In this document: piece after piece, positions 1 to 9,864 of the stretch
How the letters are laid out: every line of letters starts with the position of its first letter
How positions within the stretch are numbered: position 1 is the stretch's first letter
Translations under genes and position numbers: made by a program
Source: Cylindrospermum sp. NIES-4074
GTDB taxonomy: Bacteria; Cyanobacteriota; Cyanobacteriia; Cyanobacteriales; Nostocaceae
Direction: 5' to 3'
DNA: 64,000 bases
NCBI GenBank assembly: GCA_003994795.1
Contig: AP018272.1
Span: forward strand, 62,001 to 126,000
The notes under the pieces: generated by a model
What the model was told of the DNA's origin: nothing
The model's input: only the letters and a program-made list of their open reading frames with translations
The model's database searches: none

Positions 1-38
1 CTACAGACTTTCCGCAAAATCCAAAATCTAAATTGGTA

Positions 39-1169
39 TTACCCCCTGCGGAGTAGCGCAATACTGGTAGCAGTTCCAATAGCACTGCTAAAAATATCAA
101 TTAAACCTTTGACGTTGGCAGAAATGCCGTTATAAATCGCCATTCCCCCACCTCCAGCTATCAATACCGCCAAAACTGGTGCAAAGACGCTCAGGAAAAA
201 TAAAAATGCTACATCAGATGCCAACTCTGCACCAGATTTCACTAATACAACAGATGCCAGACCAACCAAGATGTTGTAACCAAGTTGAACACCAAACAGG
301 GAAATAAACCCAGTCAGCCATGCCCAAATAGGACGACCTTGCAATGGGAGCAAAGATAAACCAACTGCAAGCGGTGCAAATAATGCCGTCAGCAGCAGAG
401 CAGCTTCCAAAATATTTACAAAGCCCCATTGCAGGGCATAGAGAATCAAACGAATAATGGGGATGGCATTTTCTCGAAACACACTACCTGGGTCATTGGC
501 AAACTGAACAGCTGTACCGATTTGACCAGGCAACGTCCTATTCCAGAGAAAACTACCAAAATCTCGTAGTGGTTGGAGTGGAGATTTAGCTTCTTCTTCA
601 GCTTTGGTAACAATTGCCTGTGCTTGGGCCTGCTTTGAGTTCCAGCATTCAACTAACTCTGTACCAACTTTTCCTTGACATTCGCTGTAGAGGTTTTCTA
701 GCTGTTGTCTAGCAATACTGGTAATTGCCACATTGGTAATGGCATCTCGAAATGTTAGTTCACCAACTTGAAGCTGAAGAACGCTTTGCACCTGGTTGTA
801 AGCAAAGCCTCGGATAACAGTAATAGTCTTTGCCAGTACATTGCCGTTGGCCCCCAAGAAAATCATAATCACGATGGGCCAAACAAAGATAGATGCCAGT
901 TCTGACCATGATTGCTTTTCAATGATTTCTTTACCAGTGGTCAGCGCTACAAATAAGATGCTGGCGGCTCCCAAAGTGATGCCCAATTTAATCAAGCCAA
1001 TCCATAATGCCGAATCGAGAGGGTCTAAAGTAACTTGCCAGACGGTATTCCACGAGTTAACCGTGGCACGAGAAAGTTCTAAAGAACTGGAGATAATTTC
1101 TAGGGCATCGGATTCTCCGCCTGTTACCGGAAATGATTGAGCAATAATGTCCATCATGAGTGTCATCAA
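39..1169 (-). CDS. VirB6/TrbL-like polytopic membrane protein
   Basis: Probable inner-membrane channel component of a type IV secretion-like apparatus. The 376-residue protein has hydrophobic segments near residues 53-77, 86-107, 238-270, 283-310 and 318-350, with a polar loop near residues 108-235. The last loop contains a GGGG run. The helix distribution and the position after a VirB4-like ATPase and a secreted coiled-coil protein resemble VirB6/TrbL proteins. No sequence motif proves the assignment. It is the last gene of the minus-strand cluster seen here, and the cluster may continue beyond the left edge. Two ATG codons lie close together at the start (residues 1, 2 and 6 are Met), so the true start is uncertain by a few codons. 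Confidence 0.6.
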   Translation of the reverse strand: MMTLMMDIIAQSFPVTGGESDALEIISSSLELSRATVNSWNTVWQVTLDPLDSALWIGLIKLGITLGAASILFVALTTGKEIIEKQSWSELASIFVWPIVIMIFLGANGNVLAKTITVIRGFAYNQVQSVLQLQVGELTFRDAITNVAITSIARQQLENLYSECQGKVGTELVECWNSKQAQAQAIVTKAEEEAKSPLQPLRDFGSFLWNRTLPGQIGTAVQFANDPGSVFRENAIPIIRLILYALQWGFVNILEAALLLTALFAPLAVGLSLLPLQGRPIWAWLTGFISLFGVQLGYNILVGLASVVLVKSGAELASDVAFLFFLSVFAPVLAVLIAGGGGMAIYNGISANVKGLIDIFSSAIGTATSIALLRRG

Positions 1170-1475
1170 AGAGGAAATGTGGCAGGAGGCTTTCTTGCAG
1201 GGGGGAACACCCCATAAACAAATTTAGGGGCAAGAAAACAGACCGGAGGCAGAGCGTCTCGCCTGGGCGAATTATTTCTCGTGGCACTTTCCGCGACGCT
1301 CGTTCGCGTAGCGTCTCCGACAAGAGAAGACTCGCTACCGCTTTGCTATCGAAATAAATATTTAAGATTTGGGCATAAATAAATTTAGTTGCTCTTAAAC
1401 CCTTGATTGCTGGGGAATTACAGAATCTTTCTCCCCTGCTCCCTGCTCCCTGCTCCCTTGCCTCTTTGGTCAAAG
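1170..1475. repeat. Repeat-filled spacer in the secretion-like cluster
   Basis: There is no credible gene here. Positions 1243-1352 hold a GC-rich interspersed repeat with GCGTAGCGTCTC-type palindromic units. Positions 1431-1459 hold a heptamer array (unit CTCCCTG). Both classes are typical of Nostocales genomes, and they separate the VirB6-like gene from the upstream secreted-protein gene. Confidence 0.7.
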
Positions 1476-2288
1476 CTACTGATTGGCACCAAGGGTAATG
1501 CCACCAGGCATGATCAATAACCCTGCCTGTTGAGTGGCAGCATTGCCAGCAGCAATATTCTTGCGGCGATCAGCAGTATTGATGGCTGAAAGTTCCTTGG
1601 CTGTTTGAGCGGTTAATGTGTTACTCAATGCCCTGTCAATGCGTGCTTGCTGGGCTTCAAGAAGCATCCGCTCGTTGACGCGACTGGTGAGGGCAGTTTG
1701 TTGGGATAGGTTTTGCAAAATCTGTTGGGTAACATCTAAGTTTTGGGATTCCTCACCTAATCTGATGCTTTCTTGAGTATCTTGCTGAGTAGCCTGTTTA
1801 ACTTCAGCCATCTGACTTTGGGCTGTTTGAGAAAGTGCCTGATTAGCGATACCTGTGGCCACTGTTCTAGTAGCGTATTTGCCGAGGTCTTCACGGATAC
1901 CATAAGAGCTTTGACCATTGGTTTTGTTTTCCAAAGTTTCAGACAGCACGGCTCCAGGGTCATTGTTGACAGAACCATTCATGATTCCTGCCAAAACTTT
2001 GTTTAAATCGGGAATTTGAATTGCACCCAAGGCAGAATTGACCAGATTGCCAAGAGGATTAAATAGGTCATTTTGAACAAAGTTTTTGACATCTCCCACA
2101 AAATCATTGATTTGAGATGCTGTGTCTGAGGTGAAAATACTACTACCAGTAGTATTGTTACTAGCAGCAGCGGCTACTGGATCTCGACCGTCGTCTTGAG
2201 TGCGAGCGATCGCTGGACTCGCTATAAAGCCAAGTTCCAAAACTAGAATCAGTGGCATCAATCTGATATAGGTAAATTTAGATTTCAT
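1476..2288 (-). CDS. Secreted coiled-coil protein, possible VirB5/TrbJ-like component
   Basis: The N-terminus is a signal peptide (basic start, hydrophobic core to about residue 22, cleavage near SPAIA-RT). The mature region is rich in Ala, Gln, Asn and Ser. Residues 130-245 are predicted helical and coiled-coil, with many Gln and Leu. The C-terminus is Gly-rich. Size, secretion and position between the VirB4-like and VirB6-like genes fit a periplasmic VirB5/TrbJ-like subunit, but I recognise no diagnostic motif, so the role is inferred from context. It starts about 30 bp after the VirB4-like stop, with a GGAGGGTGAATC stretch on the coding strand just before the ATG as a strong ribosome site. 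Confidence 0.55.
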   Translation of the reverse strand: MKSKFTYIRLMPLILVLELGFIASPAIARTQDDGRDPVAAAASNNTTGSSIFTSDTASQINDFVGDVKNFVQNDLFNPLGNLVNSALGAIQIPDLNKVLAGIMNGSVNNDPGAVLSETLENKTNGQSSYGIREDLGKYATRTVATGIANQALSQTAQSQMAEVKQATQQDTQESIRLGEESQNLDVTQQILQNLSQQTALTSRVNERMLLEAQQARIDRALSNTLTAQTAKELSAINTADRRKNIAAGNAATQQAGLLIMPGGITLGANQ

Positions 2289-2321
2289 GATTCACCCTCC
2301 TTAATGGAGTTTTTAGATATA

Positions 2322-5300
2322 TCAACTTGCAATCAGGCGTTTTTGAGCCTGTTGGCCATCGTTACTCTCTCGGCGATCACCTACGGTGGGGCGTAGCCCA
2401 TCGCCTTCTCCTTGCGAAGACGCTCCGCTTTGGTGGAGTCTGTCCCCAGGACTTACTGCGGGACATAGCCTATCGCTCAATGCTCTTTTTTGATGTATCT
2501 CTCGACCAATGTGCTTAAAACCTCTGCCTTCCTTCAAAGCAGGAATATAAGCATCAGTAAACGCTCTTAGTCCTAACAAGTTGCCTTTGGGGGTATTTGG
2601 ATACTGAGCCATCACCCGCTCTCGTGCTTCCCGTTCATCCTGATTATTGGCAACACTGGCCAACATCATTTCGCCAGGGTAAAAGCGGGTACGCCAGAAT
2701 CTACCACCTGTTTCTACTAGCCAGCAGGAATAAAGGTCGCTGGTACGGGGCAAAAATGCTTCAGTCGCATTCTGACTGATAATATTGACGGGATAGCCCA
2801 GATACCGTTGGAAAGAAGCAACACCACTACTGGTAATACGTCCGGTAATCCGGTAGGTCATGTTCTGCATGATTTGAGCGCCTGTCGCACACTCACAAAT
2901 GGTGTCCGGGTCTTGAGACAGTAGCAGAACGGCAATGCCTTCTTTACGTCCTGTGGCACAAGTTTCACCTATAACTTGTGCAAAGCCATCTTTACGCAAT
3001 AATACGGAAAGTTCATCACCAATAAACAAACTTTTGGGGTGGGATAGGGCATTACGAATACAGGCAGTATGGGCATTAATCGCCATCAAGTAAGCATCCT
3101 GTTCGTTGCTCAATCCGCTGAGAGCAAAGAATTTAATGGCAGGTTCAGGGGAAAATGTACTCGGACGTGCGATCGCTTTCCCTAACCTCGACGACAATAA
3201 CGCACTCACCTGATTTTGAATTTGATTAAGTGCCTGTCGGTCAATCTCCTCAAAGGATCTCAGATTGAGGCGCTCTCTAGTGCAGAATTTGACGAAATCT
3301 GGTAGCGTGGGTGTCTGCTGCCATTCTGGTGAAAGCCAACCCATCTCAAAAGCTCGGTTATAACGAGCAATAATTTCTGGGTCTTTGAGAAATACGTCCA
3401 AAGCTTTGACCAACAAAGCATCAACCCGTTGAGCTAAATGGGGGTTTTCGACTTTACCCATAGCGATCGCCACCAATGCTTTGCGAATAAAGTCCTTCCA
3501 AGACTCCATACGCCTTTCCCGTTCTGATTTGTCAAATTGTCGCAAATCTGGCGGTTCCAGCAGATTACTGCTACCACTGGAAATATCATAATATGCCCCT
3601 TGCTCCCCCAAAAGCTCAATTGCAGTCTTAAAAGTGCTGTTACCACTGGCAGAGATATCCATACCAACAACAGGAATATTGTTCGCTAATGCCTCTAAAG
3701 CAAAGCGCCATCCCAAAACGCTCTTCCCTGAGCCGGAAGTACCTGTAACTAGAGCGCGTCCAATCTGCTGGTGAAATAAATCAACATAAATCGGCTTGCC
3801 ACCACGACTGGTAAGGAATTCCACACCCCGTTTATCAATGTCTTTGGGGACAGTTAAGGGCATAATCCCGGCTACAGTATGAGTATCTAAAGTTATTCTG
3901 CGTTCGCTGAGATTGCCTCCATGCAGCAACCATTTGCAGGTAATCGGCAAGGTTTGCAGCCAAATTTCCCAAGCAATATTACGCTCTCGAATTACTTTGG
4001 CAGTCTCAAAACTGTTAGCCAACAGGTTACAGGCGTGGGTTAACTCTTGGGCACTGTGGCGGTAAACTAAAAATACAGGGGCGCAGTGCAACGCTTTTGT
4101 ACCTTCGTAAATTCGTCGCTGGGCTTCAAAGGATTCCTCCTGTTTGATTTCCGCTCCTATATCCCGTCCCTGCCCTTTGGTTATGGCTAAAGTGCGGGCT
4201 GTTTTGGATTGTTTTGCCTGACGTGCCAGGTTGTCCTGGATTAAGAAGTCATTGCTGCGACTGATTTCAATCCAAGCTTCTGTATCGTGGACATAGCTGG
4301 AAGCAAGGATTTTCCAAACCCACTTTAGCTGGTCTTGGGCATTAGACCAACCGACAGGGGGATCTGTTACAACCATGACTCCACAAACCTTGCCTTTACC
4401 TGTCAGGTAAACTCGGTCATTATCTCCCCGATGTTCGGGACAAGCAGAACGTCCCTGTTGTCCTTCAATCAGTAATGTACAGATGTGTTTATCGGTGGTT
4501 AGGGTTTCAGTTAGTTCTAGTCCCGTCTCAGTCTCCTTCAGTGTAATCACTTGGGGAATAGGAGGTGCAGCACCCTCATTAAATCGATTCCAAAGCCATT
4601 GCCATAAATCTGTAGCACTGCAAGGTGTTACTTCTAAGCCAATTTTGGTATTGAGCAGCAATTCCCACTGAATAAATCCTTGCTGAAACCCTTGCAGTAA
4701 CAGCTTTTTGAAAAACTCCTCTTGGTAAACGCGTTTGTTCCCTGTAATCTGTTCAACTGCCCAAGAGCCAAATTTACCGCATTTTTCAATCAGTCCACCC
4801 ACAAAGTCCTTGTGTTTGTAGCTGCAATCATCATCACTTGTCCAAGTACAGAAGGCGATTTGGCTCCAGTTTTGGCGAGAACCTGCTTCCTGGAGTTGTT
4901 CCACCCGCAATTGCTCGTTGCGAAACAGTACAGAAACTGGTTTTAGGTGGCAATTGTCTGCTAAGGCAGTCAGTGGGGTTTGGCGTTTATGAGGTACTTC
5001 CTTGGTGGAGCCTGTGCGTGGAGGATATGACTCAATATCATCACTATAACAGCCTGTACAAAAGGTAATTTTTTCACCAGGGGGTAGTTCTTTCAAACCC
5101 TCTTCGATAGAGAGGGCAAATTGGCTGACTTCATTTTCATGCAGTATGTCATGCAGTCCAGCGATGCGAAACCCAAACACGAGTTGATACTGAGAGTTAC
5201 CTTTATCCAGCAACAGGGCAGCAACTTCACGGTCATCCTTTTTAATCTCTGCAATGCAGCAGATATTTACTTCATTTTGGAATGGCATAAACTTGCTTTT

Positions 5301-5693
5301 GCCTCCATACTGTTTCGGTACAATCAGCGGCTTGAGTCGGATTTGCACTTGTGAGTTTCCGTAGCGCCGACGCACCCAAGCAGGTCGATATTCAGGAATC
5401 GGTGAGATGTAAATACTGTTACCGTTGCACCACTCTGTTCCCGGTGGACTACGCCATCTATCTAAAAACTGATGAGGCTGGTTGCCTGTCAGAATCCACC
5501 AACTGACGATTAGCCAAAAGGAGGTGGTGAAGAACCAACCCATACCCAAGCTGAGTAAACCATTGGTGAGAATATAGCAAATTATGATGATGGCAATCCA
5601 AGGGACTAGCTGTTCAGCTGGAATTGGCCCAATGCTGGCTTGTTTACCCAGAATCCGGTTGACTTTGATAAATTCTTGATTGTCTTGTGCCAT
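2322..5693 (-). CDS. VirB3-VirB4-like secretion ATPase
   Basis: Probable energy-providing ATPase of a type IV secretion-like system. Residues 25-70 form two membrane helices, as in VirB3/PrgI-like segments fused ahead of VirB4. The C-terminal half is a P-loop ATPase: Walker A GTSGSGKS with Lys657, Walker B FIGDE with Asp893-Glu894, then an LLLSQDP segment typical of VirB4/TraC motors. At 1123 residues it is longer than an ordinary VirB4 (about 800), partly because of the N-terminal fusion and a large middle region. The last 55-60 residues (about 1065-1123) are translated from a GC-rich interspersed palindromic repeat and are unlikely to be ancestral. The upstream spacer of about 600 bp carries operator-like palindromes. 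Confidence 0.8.
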   Translation of the reverse strand: MAQDNQEFIKVNRILGKQASIGPIPAEQLVPWIAIIIICYILTNGLLSLGMGWFFTTSFWLIVSWWILTGNQPHQFLDRWRSPPGTEWCNGNSIYISPIPEYRPAWVRRRYGNSQVQIRLKPLIVPKQYGGKSKFMPFQNEVNICCIAEIKKDDREVAALLLDKGNSQYQLVFGFRIAGLHDILHENEVSQFALSIEEGLKELPPGEKITFCTGCYSDDIESYPPRTGSTKEVPHKRQTPLTALADNCHLKPVSVLFRNEQLRVEQLQEAGSRQNWSQIAFCTWTSDDDCSYKHKDFVGGLIEKCGKFGSWAVEQITGNKRVYQEEFFKKLLLQGFQQGFIQWELLLNTKIGLEVTPCSATDLWQWLWNRFNEGAAPPIPQVITLKETETGLELTETLTTDKHICTLLIEGQQGRSACPEHRGDNDRVYLTGKGKVCGVMVVTDPPVGWSNAQDQLKWVWKILASSYVHDTEAWIEISRSNDFLIQDNLARQAKQSKTARTLAITKGQGRDIGAEIKQEESFEAQRRIYEGTKALHCAPVFLVYRHSAQELTHACNLLANSFETAKVIRERNIAWEIWLQTLPITCKWLLHGGNLSERRITLDTHTVAGIMPLTVPKDIDKRGVEFLTSRGGKPIYVDLFHQQIGRALVTGTSGSGKSVLGWRFALEALANNIPVVGMDISASGNSTFKTAIELLGEQGAYYDISSGSSNLLEPPDLRQFDKSERERRMESWKDFIRKALVAIAMGKVENPHLAQRVDALLVKALDVFLKDPEIIARYNRAFEMGWLSPEWQQTPTLPDFVKFCTRERLNLRSFEEIDRQALNQIQNQVSALLSSRLGKAIARPSTFSPEPAIKFFALSGLSNEQDAYLMAINAHTACIRNALSHPKSLFIGDELSVLLRKDGFAQVIGETCATGRKEGIAVLLLSQDPDTICECATGAQIMQNMTYRITGRITSSGVASFQRYLGYPVNIISQNATEAFLPRTSDLYSCWLVETGGRFWRTRFYPGEMMLASVANNQDEREARERVMAQYPNTPKGNLLGLRAFTDAYIPALKEGRGFKHIGREIHQKRALSDRLCPAVSPGDRLHQSGASSQGEGDGLRPTVGDRRESNDGQQAQKRLIAS
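2365..2500. repeat. GC-rich interspersed palindromic repeat inside the VirB4-like 3' end
   Basis: The stretch carries units such as GGGGCGTAGCCCATCGC and GAAGACGCTCCGC, the same family seen near 1243-1352, 5815-5910 and 62650-62830. It is read in frame as the C-terminal tail of the VirB4-like protein, so it has either extended the gene or replaced its original end. Confidence 0.75.
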
Positions 5694-6299
5694 ATTTGTG
5701 TAATTCTCTGGCGTTGCATTAGTAGTCTGTCAACCAAGAAGTGACAAGTGAATTTAAGCAGGGAGAGAATATGCTTCTTCTAAGGAACAGAAATGTTTCT
5801 TTACATCCATTGAGAATGCGATCGCTTGAGAGCGGGCGCTCCGCGCCATCGCCTCCGGCGGGGCGTAGGCGTAGCCTCTCGTAGAGAAGCCCATCGCTTT
5901 CCTCGGACGCTTTTGTCACTTTCAGCGGATAAAAATCTAAACCCCTTATCTCTCAAAGCTTTTATCGATTTACCAAGTTTGGCTCTCTCGACTCTTTTAT
6001 GGAACCTAATACTAGAAGCCTGGCCTTTGAAGGATGTAGACCCTTACAGGAAAAGGCTTTCATGATTTAAACATGCATTATTTGGTAATAATATCAGGAA
6101 CCTCTCAAAGTCGCCTTGACGGACTATTAGCCGGAGTTTTGAGTTTTTCAGAAATTTCTGAAAAACTGACACTACCTAAATTTCATGAACAATGTGTCAT
6201 GAATTTGCCATTTTTCACAGCCCTATTTAATGGGTATAAAATTCAAGTTGGGTTGAGGTTGTGTTTGATGTAGCTGTGAAACTTGTGAAAAATAAGGGA
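5694..6299. promoter_or_regulatory. Spacer with GC-rich repeat and two operator-like palindromes
   Basis: No gene is credible here. A GC-rich palindromic repeat occupies about 5815-5910 and starts with a HIP1 site. A perfect 26-bp palindrome lies at 6142-6167 (half-site AGTTTTTCAGAAA). A second inverted repeat, TTCATGA / TCATGAA, lies at 6182-6188 and 6197-6203. The region is upstream of the VirB4-like gene and downstream of the membrane-protein gene, so it is a plausible promoter/operator area for the ATPase operon. That function is inference. Confidence 0.5.
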
Positions 6300-6944
6300 T
6301 TAGCCGGTTGTTCCTGTGCCATTGCCAACAAATATGAAAGTAATAACATCAATGGCAATGACAATGGAGAATGCCAGACCGACTTGGGTGACAATTGGTC
6401 GCCAATCATTACCTTGCTGCGCTTGGTTATAGGCAAATAGAGAAGCAGCAGCAACCAGCAGCAAGAAGACACCTCGAATGAGGTTAAAAATCAAGCCAAC
6501 AACATTGTTATCTAGATTATTAGTAGAACCACCGCCTGCTTGGGAACTTTGTTGCGCTAGATTATTGAAGAAGTTTTCTAACCCGCTTAAGAAAATGGCT
6601 TGGACTGGAGTTGTAAAGGTATCGAGTAAAGCGGTAACAGTGATAATGGCGGCAACAATATGCCAAAAGTGAATTTTTCTACCTAAATACTTTTCTAGAA
6701 TGGGTACTGTCCGAATTACGTACCCAATACTCAAGAAAACAATGCTAGCACATCCCAAAATAGTGACAAATATGGGTTTGGTAGCTAACAAATAAATCCC
6801 AATCGCCAGACAGAGTAAAATGAAAATTAAGTCGGTGCGATTGATTTTTAGTTTTTTTAAGTTGGTTGAAAAATTGCGAGAGGTTGAAAAATTGCTATAG
6901 GGCAGCAGTTTAAACTGAGAATTGTGAGATTTTGTGTTATTCAT
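6300..6944 (-). CDS. Five-helix membrane protein of the secretion-like cluster
   Basis: Integral membrane protein of 214 residues with hydrophobic helices near residues 38-55, 58-78, 92-113, 150-172 and 185-207, and a basic Ser/Asn-rich N-terminal tail. The loop near residues 130-145 is rich in Gln, Ser, Gly and Asn. The C-terminal two-helix portion around residues 148-210 resembles in outline a VirB2/TrbC pilin hairpin, but there are extra helices and no signature, so the link is speculative. It begins 20 bp after the end of the 708-residue protein gene and is probably cotranscribed with it. Confidence 0.6.
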   Translation of the reverse strand: MNNTKSHNSQFKLLPYSNFSTSRNFSTNLKKLKINRTDLIFILLCLAIGIYLLATKPIFVTILGCASIVFLSIGYVIRTVPILEKYLGRKIHFWHIVAAIITVTALLDTFTTPVQAIFLSGLENFFNNLAQQSSQAGGGSTNNLDNNVVGLIFNLIRGVFLLLVAAASLFAYNQAQQGNDWRPIVTQVGLAFSIVIAIDVITFIFVGNGTGTTG

Positions 6945-6963
6945 CTTTCTCTTCTCGGTAAAA

Positions 6964-9090
6964 TTAAACTTGCATTTCTTGTTTGCTGGCTTTGGTTTTA
7001 GTTTGCTTCTGGCGTTGTCTTGCTGTATCGTTATCAGCCTGGGCTTGGGTAGAGCGAGTTGATTGCTGATTGTCTAGTACCGCTTCTATTTCACGCAAGG
7101 GGATGCTGCACTGCAAAATCTCTGGGGGCTGCCCTGGTACTAAAACGGCATCAAGCACTTGTTCATCGTTACGATTGGGGTTAAATCCTTGCAGTAGCTG
7201 TGTGCCATTGGGAAGTTTCACTACTTCAAACTCGTATTTAACTTTGCCCCGTTCAGTCCAGGGAAATGTTGGTTCACCATCGCCGTTAAAATGGTTAGGT
7301 AGTTGCTCCTGAAATTTATCAATTAACGCTTGGGCGCTGGCTTTTAGGGCATATTCTTGTTTCGACTGTGGCAGTTTGCAGATACCAGTTTTTTCATCAG
7401 GGCTGAGATTGTCTTTGGCGATCGCCCATTGTCCCTGAGTACGAGTACCAGCAAAGAGTGTTTCACCTTGGGTATTTTCTAAGGCGATCGCTATGCCCAC
7501 CGCAGACATCCCTACTTGTTTACCCTGTTCTTTTACCCATAAAGTTTTGTTACTGGAAATGGCAATACCATCGGTCGGAGACTGGTCAAATAACTCACCA
7601 GCAACTGTGGCAAACCCAACTAAAGCATCAGCACAAGCAACTTGTTGTTGCTGGGCTTGGCGTTTTGTTAGATGTTTTAAAATGTCACCTTCTGTTGGTG
7701 GTTGGTTAGTAGAGTTAGGTTGAACAGTTTCTTCAGCAGCTTCTGACTCGGCAACAGTAGAATTATTTTGTTGTGCTACCATCTGTTTTTCTAATCGGCT
7801 AACTACCATTTCTAAACGGTCAAGTCGCTTAGAGAGAACTTTCAGGTAGGCTTCAATTTGGTCAAGCTGTTCGCTGACGCTGGCATTCTTATCTAATTCA
7901 AATGGTTGAGATTGGTATTTGGGGTCTAATTTGGAACCAAGATTGTCTACTTTAGAGCCGATTTTGTTTGCAGCTACAGCCAGTGGATTTTCTGCGGTTG
8001 ATTCCTCAGATGTAGTTTGAGAATCTTCAGACCTTTGAGAATCTTGAGATTTTCGAGACTTTTGGGATTTTTGAGATTTTTGAAACTCATCAGAGTCCGG
8101 TTTTGCTTCCTGCAAGCGGCGGGCTATGTTATCTACACGGTCATTCTGCCTTTGTAGTTCTTTGAAAATTCGTTCCAGCCGCTGGGAATCGGCTTCGGCT
8201 GCTAGCTGTTCCAAAACTCCCTGTCCCACAACAATTCCCAAAGTTGCCAGTTGACCGGTTAATCCTGCCAAATTTACACCATTCACTTCTCGTCCGTTGG
8301 TGGCAGCTGTGGCACTTAAACGCGAAGCTTCATCTAATGGTTCTCTGGATTTGGAGTTTTTGGTGGCAGTTTCATTGGTTTTAGCTTTATCCTGAGTTTT
8401 AGTTTGTGTCTTGGTTTGGGTTTTACCTTGAGTTTTAGCTTGTGTATTGGGTTGGGACTTACTTTGGTTTTTAGTTGAGGTTTTGGCTTGAGTTTTAGTT
8501 TGGGCTACGCTAACACGACCCTGAGATGGCTCGTCTTCTTCATCTAAGTCTTCTACCTCGTCAAGTTGATTGTTTGAATTGTCATTTAACAGGTCGTCTA
8601 GTTCGTCGTCAATTTCATCTATTTCTTCTTTTTCCTCATTTAAATCGAGTATGTCATCTTCTAATTCATCATCGAGATCATCAAGTTCTGTTTCTGCAAA
8701 ACCGCAAATTTCCGCAATGTTAGAAGGGGTGAAGTAGTTTTCATCCTTGCTAGTGATTCCTTCGAGGTTTTTAATCAGGTACTTACCACTGGTTCTGTGG
8801 CCAGGATCGCTAGTGAGGTAGAAGCGATAACCTCTAATCTCGTCATCGTCCCCACCTCCTACGCAGAGTTCTACAGTGATCGGGGCTTTACCTGATTCCT
8901 GACTGTAGTTTTCTACATAGGCTTTAAAGTCTTCATGGGACTGGATAGAATCATCCTGAATTGAGGATGCGATCGCTTTATCCAGTGTGTTTTCAATATG
9001 GCGGAGTTTGCGGCGATCTGTCAGGTTTTCCCATGAGCGAGTTTGAGAGGTTTGTTTTCGCTGAGGTTTGGTCAGTGTTTTGGTAGCCAT
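6964..9090 (-). CDS. Acidic, low-complexity coiled-coil protein of unknown function
   Basis: 708 residues and not recognised. The N-terminal 130 residues are a mixed segment with CVGGGDDDE, followed by a very acidic stretch (about 130-195, Asp/Glu-rich). A Thr/Gln/Lys repeat region near 200-245 has units such as TQTKTQTK. A helical region with a predicted coiled coil (about 285-345 and 410-445) follows, then a more globular C-terminal part (about 480-680). No membrane helix is seen. It leads the minus-strand secretion-like cluster and may be a cytoplasmic accessory protein. The coding DNA contains direct repeats that match the Thr/Gln/Lys units. Confidence 0.6.
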   Translation of the reverse strand: MATKTLTKPQRKQTSQTRSWENLTDRRKLRHIENTLDKAIASSIQDDSIQSHEDFKAYVENYSQESGKAPITVELCVGGGDDDEIRGYRFYLTSDPGHRTSGKYLIKNLEGITSKDENYFTPSNIAEICGFAETELDDLDDELEDDILDLNEEKEEIDEIDDELDDLLNDNSNNQLDEVEDLDEEDEPSQGRVSVAQTKTQAKTSTKNQSKSQPNTQAKTQGKTQTKTQTKTQDKAKTNETATKNSKSREPLDEASRLSATAATNGREVNGVNLAGLTGQLATLGIVVGQGVLEQLAAEADSQRLERIFKELQRQNDRVDNIARRLQEAKPDSDEFQKSQKSQKSRKSQDSQRSEDSQTTSEESTAENPLAVAANKIGSKVDNLGSKLDPKYQSQPFELDKNASVSEQLDQIEAYLKVLSKRLDRLEMVVSRLEKQMVAQQNNSTVAESEAAEETVQPNSTNQPPTEGDILKHLTKRQAQQQQVACADALVGFATVAGELFDQSPTDGIAISSNKTLWVKEQGKQVGMSAVGIAIALENTQGETLFAGTRTQGQWAIAKDNLSPDEKTGICKLPQSKQEYALKASAQALIDKFQEQLPNHFNGDGEPTFPWTERGKVKYEFEVVKLPNGTQLLQGFNPNRNDEQVLDAVLVPGQPPEILQCSIPLREIEAVLDNQQSTRSTQAQADNDTARQRQKQTKTKASKQEMQV

Positions 9091-9321
9091 AGGTACTCAA
9101 AGCTGATTGCCTTAGTAGTTAAGCTAACAAGGCTTTTTATAAGATGACCTAGACCTAATGGCTATTTATTCATTGTCCAGTTGGCTAGTAAACTACCTAC
9201 ACTAATGCTTCTCTAATACTAAATTTCTTCAGTACCGTTGTATGGTCGGTCTACCCCCAAAATTTCCCAAAAGCGATGGCACTTTAGTTTAGAATATTAC
9301 GATTAAAATATTCATTAACTG

Positions 9322-9864
9322 ATGAATTCAACCTCGAAAGAATTGGTAATCACCAAACTTGAAAAAGGATTACCTGCTATCACTCCAGCCTTTGGTGCAA
9401 CACTAGCAGAAGCCTGTGCTGTTTGTTTAAACAATCAAGCTTATATTCAGGGTATAGAACTCACAGTCAAAGGAGAGTTTACCGCAGTCTTTAAACTATA
9501 TTGGCAAGAGGTAACAGACCAAATGCTGCGCTGTTGGAACGATAGCGAATATACAACAGAACAGGCAGCTTATGGAATTGCTTTTTTAATTATACAAGAA
9601 CTTACAGACTATACAGTTATCGAACGCTCTCGCAGAGGAACAGGATTTGATTACTGGTTAGGTAAAAAAGGTGATAACAATAAACTACCATTTCAAAATG
9701 CCGTACGGTTGGAAGTTTCAGGCATCCGTAAAGGCGACGACAGCCGAATAAAAGCTAGAATTAAACAGAAACTTGAGCAAGTCAGCCCCACAGATGGCAC
9801 ACTCCCAGCTTACATCGTGGTTGTTGAATTCAGTAACCCATTAGCGTTCATAGTAAAAAAATGA
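9322..9864 (+). CDS. Conserved unknown protein, first gene of a coupled pair
   Basis: 180 residues. The central part reads GTGFDYWLG followed about 20 residues later by LEVSGI, after a glutamate-containing segment (IIQELTDYTVIERSRRG). Such an E...D...LEV spacing resembles a PD-(D/E)XK nuclease core, but this is only a visual resemblance. The C-terminus PAYIVVVEFSNPLAF is a beta-rich end. The stop overlaps the next start (ATGA at 9861-9864), so translation is coupled. From memory, this gene pair recurs in many bacteria without a settled function. Confidence 0.6.
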   Translation: MNSTSKELVITKLEKGLPAITPAFGATLAEACAVCLNNQAYIQGIELTVKGEFTAVFKLYWQEVTDQMLRCWNDSEYTTEQAAYGIAFLIIQELTDYTVIERSRRGTGFDYWLGKKGDNNKLPFQNAVRLEVSGIRKGDDSRIKARIKQKLEQVSPTDGTLPAYIVVVEFSNPLAFIVKK

